Shown piece by piece: positions 35,301 through 42,769 of a stretch of DNA of 64,000 nt; position 1 is the stretch's first letter; each line of letters opens with the position of its first letter. The position numbers and the translations under genes were made by a program. This DNA is from Glutamicibacter soli (lineage in GTDB: Bacteria; Actinomycetota; Actinomycetes; Actinomycetales; Micrococcaceae): assembly GCF_003309065.1 (NCBI RefSeq), contig NZ_POAF01000006.1:186001-250000 (forward strand), read 5' to 3'. The notes beneath the pieces were generated by a model. That model was given only the letters and a program-made list of their open reading frames with translations. It did no database searches and had not been told where the DNA came from.

Positions 35301-36973
35301 AGCCCGCGGTCAGGGATGGTGCCGCCGGAGATCACGGCCAGGCGCTGCGCTCCGGGGCGCGCGGAGAGCACCCCGGCGTCGCGGTCCCAGATGATCCGCG
35401 GCTTGAGCGTGGCGAATTCGTCGGAGGGGTACTTGCCGGTGAGCATGTCCAGCGTGGCCAGGTACACGCTGCGCGGCAGCTGCTGGTAGGGGGCCGCGCG
35501 CCGGACGGTGTCGAACCATGCCTCGACGTCCAGGTCTTCCATGGCCACCGCAGCAAGGGTCTGCTGGGCCAGCACATCGAGCGGATTGGCAGGGATCGCC
35601 ATCTTCTCGATCTTGCCCTCGCGCATGCGGGTGACCACCAGCGCGGTGGAGAGCAGGTCGGCGCGGTGCTTGGGGAAGAAGATTCCCTGGGAGACCGAAC
35701 CCACTTGGTGGCCTGCGCGGCCCACGCGCTGCAGTCCGGAAGACACCGAGTTGGGGGACTCGACCTGGATCACCAGGTCCACCAGCCCCATGTCGATGCC
35801 CAGTTCCAGCGAGCTGGTGGCGACCACCGCACGCAGCCGGCCGAGCTTCAAATCCTCCTCGATGGCCGCGCGGGCGTCCTTGGAGACCGAGCCGTGGTGG
35901 GCGCGGGCCAGCAGCGGCGCCTCGGGATTCGCGGCCGCGGTGGACCCGGCCTGCGCCATCATCACCGCGGGGGAGGAGGACAGCTGGTTCTCTACCGCGA
36001 AGCCCTCGCGCTCGGCATAGATTTCATTCAGCCGCCCGGTCAGCCGTTCGGCCAGCCGCCGGGAGTTGGCGAAGATGATGGTCGAGTGGTTGGCCAGCAC
36101 CAGGTCCACCAGCTGGTTCTCCACGTGCGGCCAGATGCTGGCCGCGGCTGCCGGAGACGAGCCGGGGCCCAGGTCGTGGGCGGCGGCAGCGGAGGGCAGG
36201 TCGGTCATGTCCTCGACCGGAACCCGCACCTCAAGCTCCCATTGCTTGGTGGATTCCGGTCGCACGGTGTTCACCGGGGCGGAGCCGGCCAGGAAGCGCG
36301 CGACTTCCTCGGGCGGCTCGACGGTAGCTGACAGGCCGATGCGCTGTGCCGGGGCGGCGAGCAGGGAATCCAGCCGTTCCAGGGACAGCGCCAGATGGGT
36401 GCCGCGCTTGGTGTTGGCGATCGCGTGGATCTCGTCGATGATCACCGTGTGCACCTGCGACAGCGTGGTGCGCGCCTGGCTGGTCAGCATCAGGTACAGC
36501 GACTCGGGTGTGGTAATCAGGATGTCCGGGGGATTGCGCAGCAGCTGCCGGCGCTCGGAAGCGGGGGTGTCGCCCGAGCGCACGCCCACCGAGACCGAGG
36601 GCTGGGAGAGTCCCAGCTCGTGGGCGGTGGCCCGGATGCCGGCCAGCGGGGAGCGCAGGTTGCGCTCCACATCCACGCCCAGGGCCTTCAGCGGCGAAAT
36701 GTAGAGCACCTTGGTGCCGGTGCCCGTCGGATGGTCGCTGTCCTGGTCCAGTCCGGGCAGCGCCGGGGCATCCAATTCCGCGTGGTGCAGCCGATCCAGC
36801 GCCCAGAGGAAGGCCGCCAAGGTCTTGCCGGAGCCGGTCGGGGCGATGACCAGCGTGTGGTTGCCTTCGGAGATGGATGTCCAGGCACCGACCTGTGCGG
36901 TGGTCGGCTCGGTGAAGACTTCGGTGAACCACTTCTGGGTGGCCGCGCCGAAGCGGGTCAGGACATCGCTCAT
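32309..36973 (-). CDS. lhr: large helicase-related protein Lhr (SF2 DNA repair helicase)
   Basis: A 1554-residue ATP-dependent 3'-5' helicase. Motif I is APTGSGKTLAAFLWAL, motif II is IDEIHA, motif III SATVEP, motif V/VI region VIQVESPNSVSSGLQRVGRAG. A winged-helix/Lhr-core domain follows, and the C-terminal ~600 residues form the Lhr-CTD with further winged helices. Length matches the long actinobacterial Lhr. It unwinds RNA:DNA hybrids and translocates on ssDNA. ATG 36973 has TAGGA upstream. Operon: lhr, nei2, pseudouridine synthase. Confidence 0.94.
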   Translation of the reverse strand: MSDVLTRFGAATQKWFTEVFTEPTTAQVGAWTSISEGNHTLVIAPTGSGKTLAAFLWALDRLHHAELDAPALPGLDQDSDHPTGTGTKVLYISPLKALGVDVERNLRSPLAGIRATAHELGLSQPSVSVGVRSGDTPASERRQLLRNPPDILITTPESLYLMLTSQARTTLSQVHTVIIDEIHAIANTKRGTHLALSLERLDSLLAAPAQRIGLSATVEPPEEVARFLAGSAPVNTVRPESTKQWELEVRVPVEDMTDLPSAAAAHDLGPGSSPAAAASIWPHVENQLVDLVLANHSTIIFANSRRLAERLTGRLNEIYAEREGFAVENQLSSSPAVMMAQAGSTAAANPEAPLLARAHHGSVSKDARAAIEEDLKLGRLRAVVATSSLELGIDMGLVDLVIQVESPNSVSSGLQRVGRAGHQVGSVSQGIFFPKHRADLLSTALVVTRMREGKIEKMAIPANPLDVLAQQTLAAVAMEDLDVEAWFDTVRRAAPYQQLPRSVYLATLDMLTGKYPSDEFATLKPRIIWDRDAGVLSARPGAQRLAVISGGTIPDRGLFGVFLAGSEDDKAPKRVGELDEEMVYESRVGDVFALGATSWRIEDITHDRVLVTPAFGQPGKLPFWHGDGLGRPVELGAALGEFTTGLLARERSEAAEELGAGGLDAFAAQNLLNYLGEQREATGQVPNHQTFVVERFHDELGDWRVILHSPFGLAVHAPWALAVGARVRERWGLDASAMAADDGIVLRIPAMDDEPPGAELFAFESDEIVDLVTGQVANSALFAARFRECAARALLLPRINPTKRTPLWQQRQRASQLLDVARNYPDFPIILETVRECLNDVYDLPALTRILSQVSSRAIRLVEVTTELPSPFAQSLLFGYVAQFLYESDAPLAERRAAALSLDPVLLGELLGRNDVREILDPQVIAELAQQLQYLAPKRRLAGMEGAADLLRLLGPLTAAQLAERLRDPADEQAPLAEAAARAHAESLVATRRAFTLRIGGQLAYAGIEDAAKLRDALGTPLPTGIPAAFLEPAAQPVEDLVSRYARTHAPFTLTEISGVLGLGVAVLRPVLDAMTAAGRLSLGAFRPVELIPEGVSGDEYCDVQVLRTIRTRSLAALRAEVEPVDQLAFARFLPAWQQVGSRLEGSDGVYEVAMQLAGVELPASALESFVLPARLPGYQSAWLDELTSAGDVLICGAGAAGGKDGWLSLHTAEHAPLSLPIPDPAPLDALARRVLESFDPTGAYFVQEIAARIHPGEGRPPSEQEITEACWQLFWAGFISPDTLAPVRGYLAGGSTAHKIAKPAPRARAARLNRLSGLSRMAREQGVVHARSTRGSARWALLPEPVRDPTIAAHATAEIMLERYGVLTRGSVAAEAVPGGFGQLYRVLSKLEEAGHARRGYFIEKLGAAQFSTSNTIDRLRGFVLPEDPRRQPEAVVLAATDPANPYGAALPWPATQTGHRPGRKAGAIVGMLDGELVLYLERGGRTVLAFGEPGEQAWALLAARLVAALRRAGVDKIAIATVNGEPVQEHPAAAALLGAGFYSTPQGIRFRR

Positions 36974-37017
36974 GGAATCGATCCTACGTTCTGGCACGGA
37001 CAGCTGGAGAGACTGGG

Positions 37018-37476
37018 TTAAACGTGGTGGTACTTGCCGCCGGCCGCGATGTCCTGGGCGCGGTACAGCTGCTCGGTGAGGATCAGGCGGACCAACTGGT
37101 GCGGGAACACCAGCTTGGACAGCGACCAGGTGAAGTTCGCCCGCGCGTGAACGGTTGGATCAACGCCGTAGGCTCCGCCGATGATGATCACGACATTTCG
37201 CGCGGAGTCGATCGGCGTGCGCAGGGTATTGGCCAGCGCTGGGGAGTCGACGTTCTTCCCGCGCTCATCGAGCAGCACCACGAAGTCCCGGTCGTCGATT
37301 TTGGCCAGGATGCGGGCCGACTCCTCGGTGCGTGCCGCGTCGTTTTCCCGCGAGGAATGCGAGAGTAGCTGCCACGACAGGTCGAAGGGTTTCTTCAGCC
37401 GCTTCTCATAGCGGGAGATCCCCTCGTCCACCCAAGACTCATGCTTCTTGCCGACGGCCAACACCTTGATTGTCAT
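37018..37476 (-). CDS. rlmH: 23S rRNA (pseudouridine1915-N3)-methyltransferase RlmH
   Basis: A 152-residue SPOUT methyltransferase acting on helix 69 of 23S rRNA in the assembled 70S ribosome, with SAM. Trefoil-knot motifs are VVLLDERGKNVDS, NVVIIIGGAYGVD and the end LILTEQLYRAQDIAAGGKYHH-V. ATG 37476 is where conserved sequence MTIKVLAVGKKHE begins; no strong ribosome-binding site is seen. It lies 44 bp upstream of lhr on the same strand and divergent from the PAP2 gene. Confidence 0.95.
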   Translation of the reverse strand: MTIKVLAVGKKHESWVDEGISRYEKRLKKPFDLSWQLLSHSSRENDAARTEESARILAKIDDRDFVVLLDERGKNVDSPALANTLRTPIDSARNVVIIIGGAYGVDPTVHARANFTWSLSKLVFPHQLVRLILTEQLYRAQDIAAGGKYHHV

Positions 37477-37532
37477 GGTTCTATTCTTCCGCATAGCCGA
37501 CGGTCAGCGAACACAGTGGGTCTGTGGATACG

Positions 37533-38237
37533 ATGGAGACCATGCGATCTTCATGGTTTTTCCGCCCGGGTCAGCGATCACGCGGCGTGCAGGCGTTGTG
37601 GATCGCCTTTGGACTCATCGTGGTGCTGTTCTATTTCACCCGGCGAATGCTGGTCTCCCTCAGGATCGGGGGATGGTCCAAGGATGTCGACCTGCCCGTC
37701 GAGCAGTGGGTTCTGGCTCACCAGGATCCTGTGTGGCACTCGGTTGCCACCGTGCTCTATCTCTGGGGATCAACGCCCGGCATGACAGTGACCATGGTGA
37801 TCCTGACGGCAATCATTTGCCTGTGGGCGCGCAGCTGGTGGCCTTTGGCCACGGTAGCCTTCACCGCCTTGGGGTCGGTGCTGCTGACGGTGGTGCTCAA
37901 ATCAGTGCTGCAGGTTGCGCGCCCGACTGGCGTGCCCGGAGGCCCTGCGCCGCCGGGGTCCTTCTCGTTCCCCAGCGGGCACACGCTGAATGCGGCAGCG
38001 CTGATTGGCATCGCCACCTACCTGGCTGTGGTCTACGGATTACGTCGCTACGCATACCTACTGGGCGGCATAGCGGTGTTGTTCGTCGTGGCCATGGGAG
38101 CCTCCAGGGTCTACCTTTCCCACCACTGGGTTTCTGACGTCCTGGTCGGCTTGCTCATTGGCGCAGGCTGGGCGGCTGTTGTCGCTATCTTGCACTATTT
38201 CTTCGTCCCCTCGAAGAGGACTCGGCAATCTTCCTAG
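37533..38237 (+). CDS. PAP2-family membrane phosphatase
   Basis: A ~234-residue membrane protein with six TM segments. All three PAP2 motifs are present: K-S-V-L-Q-V-A-R-P, S-F-P-S-G-H-T and SRVYLSHHWVSD. Members dephosphorylate lipid phosphates such as undecaprenyl pyrophosphate or phosphatidic acid on the outer face. Start codons GTG 37524, ATG 37533 and ATG 37542 all lack a strong site; the TM1 position fits any of them. Confidence 0.88.
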   Translation: METMRSSWFFRPGQRSRGVQALWIAFGLIVVLFYFTRRMLVSLRIGGWSKDVDLPVEQWVLAHQDPVWHSVATVLYLWGSTPGMTVTMVILTAIICLWARSWWPLATVAFTALGSVLLTVVLKSVLQVARPTGVPGGPAPPGSFSFPSGHTLNAAALIGIATYLAVVYGLRRYAYLLGGIAVLFVVAMGASRVYLSHHWVSDVLVGLLIGAGWAAVVAILHYFFVPSKRTRQSS

Positions 38238-38290
38238 CTTGCTGAACATCCCCGGTGGATGTGACATTAACTTCAAATATGATTCCGACA

Positions 38291-38316
38291 TCGCGGGCCG
38301 ACTTATCGGCCTGCGA
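38291..38316 (+). terminator. hairpin after the PAP2 gene
   Basis: TCGC-G-GGCCGA-CTTA-TCGGCC-T-GCGA, a compact stem with one internal mismatch, 54 bp past the PAP2 stop. No T-run. Confidence 0.65.
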
Positions 38317-38650
38317 TGCGCTGCTTAACGACCCTATTGGTGTTGCTCAACTAGCCCGGAGTTCAAAAGCGCCGCTTTAGCGCACGTCAGTACGCGGAAC
38401 CTCGGGAGATTTCATGTTGTTCAACAATCCATTGGAGAATTTGGGCATGATTCCGGGGCGCTGCCGGCGAGGCACACCTTTTTCCAGCGACTGAGAATTT
38501 GCCCCGATTCTTTCTCACTCGGTGAGAATTTCGATTTGTCCTCGCCGCATACATGACAGAACAATGGTTCATTGTGCCAATTTCCGCCGGCGGGCGGACC
38601 CGCACGAAAAAGTTGTTCACGGCCGTCCACGGCCTCTCGATGAAGGTGCC
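38317..38650. promoter_or_regulatory. upstream region of the iclR-hutG-gltS operon
   Basis: About 330 bp without a gene. It is more AT-rich than the flanks and must contain the operon promoter. A pair of short repeats around TTTTTCCAG and GAATTT/GAGAATT elements at 38480-38535 is visible, but I cannot assign a specific operator. Confidence 0.45.
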
Positions 38651-39385
38651 ATGAGCGTAAGGAAAGAGTCCGATTCACAGACCGCACGGGTCTTGTGGAT
38701 TCTCTCTGCATTGGCGAAGGTTCCGCAGGCAAGCGTGCGCGAGCTGTCCACCGAAACCGGCATTCCGGTGAGCTCGGTGTACCGTCTGCTGGACCACTTG
38801 GTGTTCTCCGGCTTCGTCCACAAAACTTCCTCCGGACACTACGGCGCCGGCGCCGCGGCCGTGCAGCTTGCCGAACGTTACTGGGATTCCAGCCTGGCGA
38901 GCGGAACCGTCGCCCCCTACCTGCGCCAGCTGTCGCAGGACTCCGGCGAACTCGCCGCCTTCATCGTGGCCCATGGCGCCGAATCGGTGTGCGTGGAAAC
39001 CATCGAGTCCACCCAGGCGTTGCGGTGCAGCTACTCGGTGGGCACTTCCCACCCGCTGACCCTCGGGGCCTCGGGCACCATGCTGATGGCCCTGATGTCC
39101 CGGGAGCAACGCGCCGAAATCTTCGACTTCCATGATGTCGATGCTCCGTCGAGGACACGCCTTGAGCAGGCCTGCGAATCGGCCTTCCGAGCGGGCTACG
39201 CAGTCAGCCTCTCTGAGGTGGAGGAAGGCGTCTGGTGCGTCAGCTCCCCGGTCACGGACCTGAACGGAGAGCTGCAAGCAGTGGTGAGCCTAATGGCTCC
39301 CGCCCAGCGCAGCCTCGAACGCCAAGCTGAACTGATCCAACAAACCTGCAGAACCGCACTGAGCCTGAGTGGAGGAATCAAATGA
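38651..39385 (+). CDS. IclR-family regulator of the hutG-gltS operon
   Basis: A 244-residue regulator with an N-terminal winged helix (VRELSTETGIPVSSVYRLLD then HLVFSGFVHKTSSGHY) and a C-terminal effector domain (SGTMLMALMSREQRAEIFDF). GAAGG lies just before ATG 38651. Its last four bases overlap the hutG start (ATGA), so translation is coupled and it very probably regulates this operon. Effector might be histidine, urocanate or formiminoglutamate; this is inferred. Confidence 0.88.
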   Translation: MSVRKESDSQTARVLWILSALAKVPQASVRELSTETGIPVSSVYRLLDHLVFSGFVHKTSSGHYGAGAAAVQLAERYWDSSLASGTVAPYLRQLSQDSGELAAFIVAHGAESVCVETIESTQALRCSYSVGTSHPLTLGASGTMLMALMSREQRAEIFDFHDVDAPSRTRLEQACESAFRAGYAVSLSEVEEGVWCVSSPVTDLNGELQAVVSLMAPAQRSLERQAELIQQTCRTALSLSGGIK

Positions 39386-40320
39386 CCTGGAAACAGGCAA
39401 CCGACTGGACCGGACGCAACGATGGTCCCGGTCCGGAGCATGCCCGCTGGCACAACACCATCCAGGCCTGGACAGCCGGGGCCGAACCCGGCGCCGCGCT
39501 GCTGGGTTTCGCCAGCGACGAAGGCGTGCGCCGCAACAAGGGCCGAGTGGGTGCGCGCGACGGGGCGCAGGCCCTGCGCACCGCGCTGTCCTCCATTGCC
39601 CTGCACGAACCGGTCAAGCTCTACGACGCCGGAGACATCGAGGTCGACGGCGAAGACCTGGAATCCGGGCAAGAGGCCTTCGCTGACGTGCTGGCCCAGC
39701 TGCTGCGCGAAGGACACTTCACCGTGGGTCTTGGCGGAGGCCACGAAATCACCTTCGCCAGCTACGCCGGACTGGCCCGCGCCCTCGGCGAAGACTCCAG
39801 CTGGAGTCTGGGCATACTGAACATCGATGCGCACTTCGACCTGCGCGAGGCGCCGCTGCCGAGCTCCGGCACCGGTTTCGCGCAGATCGCCAAGGCCCAG
39901 GCAGCCGCCGGGCGCCCCTTCCGCTATGCGGCCGTGGGCATCAGCGAAGCAGCCAACACCAAGGTGCTCTTCGACCGCGCCGCCGAGCTTGGCGTCGAGG
40001 TGCTTCTGGACACCGAATGCCATCTGGGCAACCTGCAGGCGGTGCGCGAATTCATCGCGAACTTCGCCGACTCGGTGGACCACCTGTACCTGACCATCGA
40101 CCTGGACGCGCTGCCGGCCAGCGTGGCACCAGGCGTCAGCGCCCCGGCCGGCTTCGGCGTCAGCCTTGAAATGGTCCGCGAGATCGTCTTGGCCGCCGCC
40201 CGCAGCGGCAAGCTCAAGCACGCAGATATTGCTGAGCTCAACCCTCTCTTTGACATCGATCAGCGCACCGCCCGCACTGGCGCGCGACTGCTCAATGACC
40301 TGATCTTGAACCGAGGTTAA
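39382..40320 (+). CDS. hutG: formimidoylglutamase (HutG), arginase superfamily
   Basis: A 312-residue binuclear-Mn hydrolase converting N-formimidoyl-L-glutamate to glutamate and formamide, the last step of the four-enzyme histidine pathway. Metal ligands are in GLGGGHEI, LNIDAHFDLR and TIDLDALPA; the FASDEGVRRNKGRVGARDGA segment near the N-terminus is characteristic of HutG rather than agmatinase. Other hut genes are not in the window. Followed 5 bp later by gltS. Confidence 0.92.
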   Translation: MTWKQATDWTGRNDGPGPEHARWHNTIQAWTAGAEPGAALLGFASDEGVRRNKGRVGARDGAQALRTALSSIALHEPVKLYDAGDIEVDGEDLESGQEAFADVLAQLLREGHFTVGLGGGHEITFASYAGLARALGEDSSWSLGILNIDAHFDLREAPLPSSGTGFAQIAKAQAAAGRPFRYAAVGISEAANTKVLFDRAAELGVEVLLDTECHLGNLQAVREFIANFADSVDHLYLTIDLDALPASVAPGVSAPAGFGVSLEMVREIVLAAARSGKLKHADIAELNPLFDIDQRTARTGARLLNDLILNRG

Positions 40321-40325
40321 GATAT

Positions 40326-41612
40326 ATGGAATTACAACTATCCTTGGTCCAGACCGCGGCACTGGCGCTGATCCTGCTGGTCTTCGGCGAGTTCGCCCGC
40401 CGCCGCGTCGCCTTTCTGGAGAAGTTCTGCATCCCGGCCCCCGTGGTCGGCGGCTTCCTGTTCGCCCTGCTGGTGCTCGTGCTGCGCCAGACCGGCACCG
40501 TGGAAATCAGCCTGGACACCTCCCTGCAGACCCCGGCGATGATCGCGTTCTTCACCACCATCGGCCTGGCAGGTTCGCTGGCGACCATCAAAAAGGGCGG
40601 CAAGCTGCTGCTGATCTACCTGGTGGCCTGCTGGACGCTGGCCTTCGCGCAGAACATCATCGGCATGGGCATGGCCAAGCTGCTTGGCGTGGACCCGATG
40701 CTGGGCATCATGGCCGGCGCGGTCAGCCTCGAAGGCGGACACGGCGGCGCCGCGGCCTTCGGCCCTACCGCTGAATCCATGGGCGTCGAAGGCGCCACCA
40801 CCGTGGCCATCGCCTCGGCCACCTTCGGCCTGGTGGCAGGCAGCCTGATCGGCGGCATGCTCGCCAGCTTCCTGATGCACCGCCACAAGCTGGAAGTTCC
40901 TGCCAAGCCGCAGACGATCGCCCAGAAGGTCGGCGCAGGCTACGGCGTGAAGAAGCTTGCAGGCGGCGGCGGTTTCGCCGGCGGCCCGGCCACCGGAGAG
41001 GACCTCGACGAGGCCATCAAGCAGCCGGGCGACGAGATCAGCAACTACTCCTCGATCCTCTCCACCTCCACCATCATCGGCATCATCATGGTGCTGGGCA
41101 TGCTGCTGGGCGACTGGATCGCGCAGATGACCGGCTTCTCGCTGCCCGCCTACGTGGGCGCCATGATCGCCGCGGTGATCTTCCGCAACCTGAACGACAA
41201 GTTCAACTGGGTGAAGATCAATGACGACTCGGTCAACCTGATCTCCCAGCTGACCCTCGGCTTCTTCCTGACCCAGGCCATGATGAGCCTGAAGATCTGG
41301 GAACTGGCGAACCTCGCCGGCCCGCTGTCCATCATCCTGCTGGTGCAGCTGGTGTTCATCACCCTGTTTAGCGCGATCGTGGTCTTCCGCATCATGGGCA
41401 AGAACTACGACGCGGCCACCATGGTCGCAGGTTTCATGGGCCACGGCCTGGGCGCGACCCCCAACACCCTGGCGAACATGGACTCCTTCAACGCCAAGTA
41501 CGGCGTGCGCTCGGAGAAGGCGTTCCTGATCGTGCCGCTGGCCGGCGCGGTGCTCATCGACCTGGTGGCGCTGCCCTGGATCGTGTGGTGCATGAACCTC
41601 GTGGCAGGTTAA
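40326..41612 (+). CDS. gltS: sodium/glutamate symporter
   Basis: A 428-residue secondary transporter with two inverted halves, each with about five TMs and a re-entrant loop: SLEGGHGGAAAFGPTAESMG in the first and VAGFMGHGLGATPNTLANMD in the second, both with the G-H-G loop of the ESS family. It co-transports Na+ and glutamate. Being downstream of hutG, whose product is glutamate, it may import glutamate or related acids, or act in exchange. Ends in a strong bidirectional terminator. Confidence 0.93.
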   Translation: MELQLSLVQTAALALILLVFGEFARRRVAFLEKFCIPAPVVGGFLFALLVLVLRQTGTVEISLDTSLQTPAMIAFFTTIGLAGSLATIKKGGKLLLIYLVACWTLAFAQNIIGMGMAKLLGVDPMLGIMAGAVSLEGGHGGAAAFGPTAESMGVEGATTVAIASATFGLVAGSLIGGMLASFLMHRHKLEVPAKPQTIAQKVGAGYGVKKLAGGGGFAGGPATGEDLDEAIKQPGDEISNYSSILSTSTIIGIIMVLGMLLGDWIAQMTGFSLPAYVGAMIAAVIFRNLNDKFNWVKINDDSVNLISQLTLGFFLTQAMMSLKIWELANLAGPLSIILLVQLVFITLFSAIVVFRIMGKNYDAATMVAGFMGHGLGATPNTLANMDSFNAKYGVRSEKAFLIVPLAGAVLIDLVALPWIVWCMNLVAG

Positions 41613-41627
41613 ATCCGCTCACCACCA

Positions 41628-41669
41628 AGTGCCCTCGGCGCATCGGGAATACGATGCGCCGAGGGCACT
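41628..41669. terminator. bidirectional terminator
   Basis: AGTGCCCTCGGCGCATC pairs perfectly with GATGCGCCGAGGGCACT around GGGAATAC, a 17-bp stem between the convergent gltS and hydroxyacid-dehydrogenase genes. Confidence 0.93.
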
Positions 41670-41684
41670 GCTGTCTGCACGGGA

Positions 41685-42656
41685 TTAATTCAGCACCCGC
41701 ACCGGTTTGCCCTTGGCCCAGGCCCGGATGTCCGCGGCCGCGTCCTGGTAGAACATCGCGAACTGCTCCACGGTCACGTAGCCGATGTGCGGGGTGGCGA
41801 TGACCCCGCGGGTTGCGGCCAGCCGGTCGCCCTCCGGCAGCGGCTCCACATCGAAGACGTCCACCGCGGCCAGGTAGAGCTGCTCGTTTTCCAGCGCCTG
41901 GATCAGTGCATCGGTCTGCACGATGCGGCTGCGCGAGGTGTTCACCAGGATCGCGTCGGGCTTCATCCAGGCCAGCTGCTTGGAGCCCACCACCTCGGTG
42001 CTGCGCTCGGAGAGCTTGAGGTGGATGGTCAGCACGTCGCTGGTGGCGAACAGCTCGTGCTCGCTCACCTTGCGCACGCCGACCTGGGCGGCGCGCTCCG
42101 CGGTCAGGTTCTGGCTGTAGGCGATCACGTGCATGCCGAAGGCCAGCCCGATCTTCGCCACCCGGGAGCCGAGGTTTCCCAGCCCGTAGATGCCCAGGGT
42201 CTTGCCCGACAAGCCGATGCCCATGGTGCTCTGCCACCCTGTGGGATGCTCCAGCGGGCGCTGCGCGGAGAAGATCTCCACATCCAGGCGCCGGGCCGCG
42301 GCGAGGATCAGCGCCCAGGTGTGCTCGGCGGCGTCGGTGGCGATGTAGCCGGTATGGCTGACCACCACGCCGTGCTCCGCGGCCGCGTCGAGGTCGATGG
42401 AGCCGTTGCGCCGTCCGGTGGTCACCAGCAGCTTCAGGTTCGGCAGGGCCTGCAGCCGGGCGCGCGGAAACGGCGTGCGTTCGCGCATCGCGACGATGAC
42501 GTCGAAGGGCTGAAGCGCCGCGATCACGGTGGCGTCGTCATGCCCCAGGAATTCGGTGAAGACGCTCAGTTCGGCGTCCAGCTCCTGGGCCAGGGACTGG
42601 AAATCGGCGAGCGTGCGGGAGATGTCGTGGTAATCGTCGAGGACGGCAATTCGCAT
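41685..42656 (-). CDS. D-2-hydroxyacid dehydrogenase family protein
   Basis: A 323-residue NAD-dependent oxidoreductase. The Rossmann loop is TLGIYGLGNLGSRVAKIGLA; the catalytic Arg is in VNTSRSRIVQT, the Glu in DVFDVEPLPE and the His in TPHIGYVTVEQF. This is the phosphoglycerate dehydrogenase-like group without an ACT domain; substrate is unknown. It is divergent from the hypothetical gene at 42770, with two palindromes between. Confidence 0.87.
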   Translation of the reverse strand: MRIAVLDDYHDISRTLADFQSLAQELDAELSVFTEFLGHDDATVIAALQPFDVIVAMRERTPFPRARLQALPNLKLLVTTGRRNGSIDLDAAAEHGVVVSHTGYIATDAAEHTWALILAAARRLDVEIFSAQRPLEHPTGWQSTMGIGLSGKTLGIYGLGNLGSRVAKIGLAFGMHVIAYSQNLTAERAAQVGVRKVSEHELFATSDVLTIHLKLSERSTEVVGSKQLAWMKPDAILVNTSRSRIVQTDALIQALENEQLYLAAVDVFDVEPLPEGDRLAATRGVIATPHIGYVTVEQFAMFYQDAAADIRAWAKGKPVRVLN

Positions 42657-42673
42657 GGCTCAATACTAAGCAC

Positions 42674-42703
42674 CACCGGTGCCGGGAAACGAGAGTATTT
42701 CCC
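42674..42703. promoter_or_regulatory. paired palindromes in a divergent promoter region
   Basis: CACCGGTG (42674-42681) is a perfect 8-bp palindrome; GGGAAA (42684-42689) and TTTCCC (42698-42703) form an inverted repeat around 8 bp. They lie 20-45 bp upstream of the leftward dehydrogenase start. Candidate operators; regulator unknown. Confidence 0.4.
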
Positions 42704-42769
42704 TTATTTCCGCTGACCAGCACGCACTCTGGCAGACTGGGTGGAAACTTCCGGGTGAAGGGAACATCC

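Noticed and set aside
31373-36331. 1652-codon open frame antisense to lhr and nei2
   Set aside because: It covers two clear protein families on the other strand and reads as low-complexity Gly/Arg/Gln sequence, so it is a high-GC artefact.
41787-42716. Open frame opposite the D-2-hydroxyacid dehydrogenase
   Set aside because: Shadow of a well-supported enzyme gene with Rossmann and catalytic motifs.
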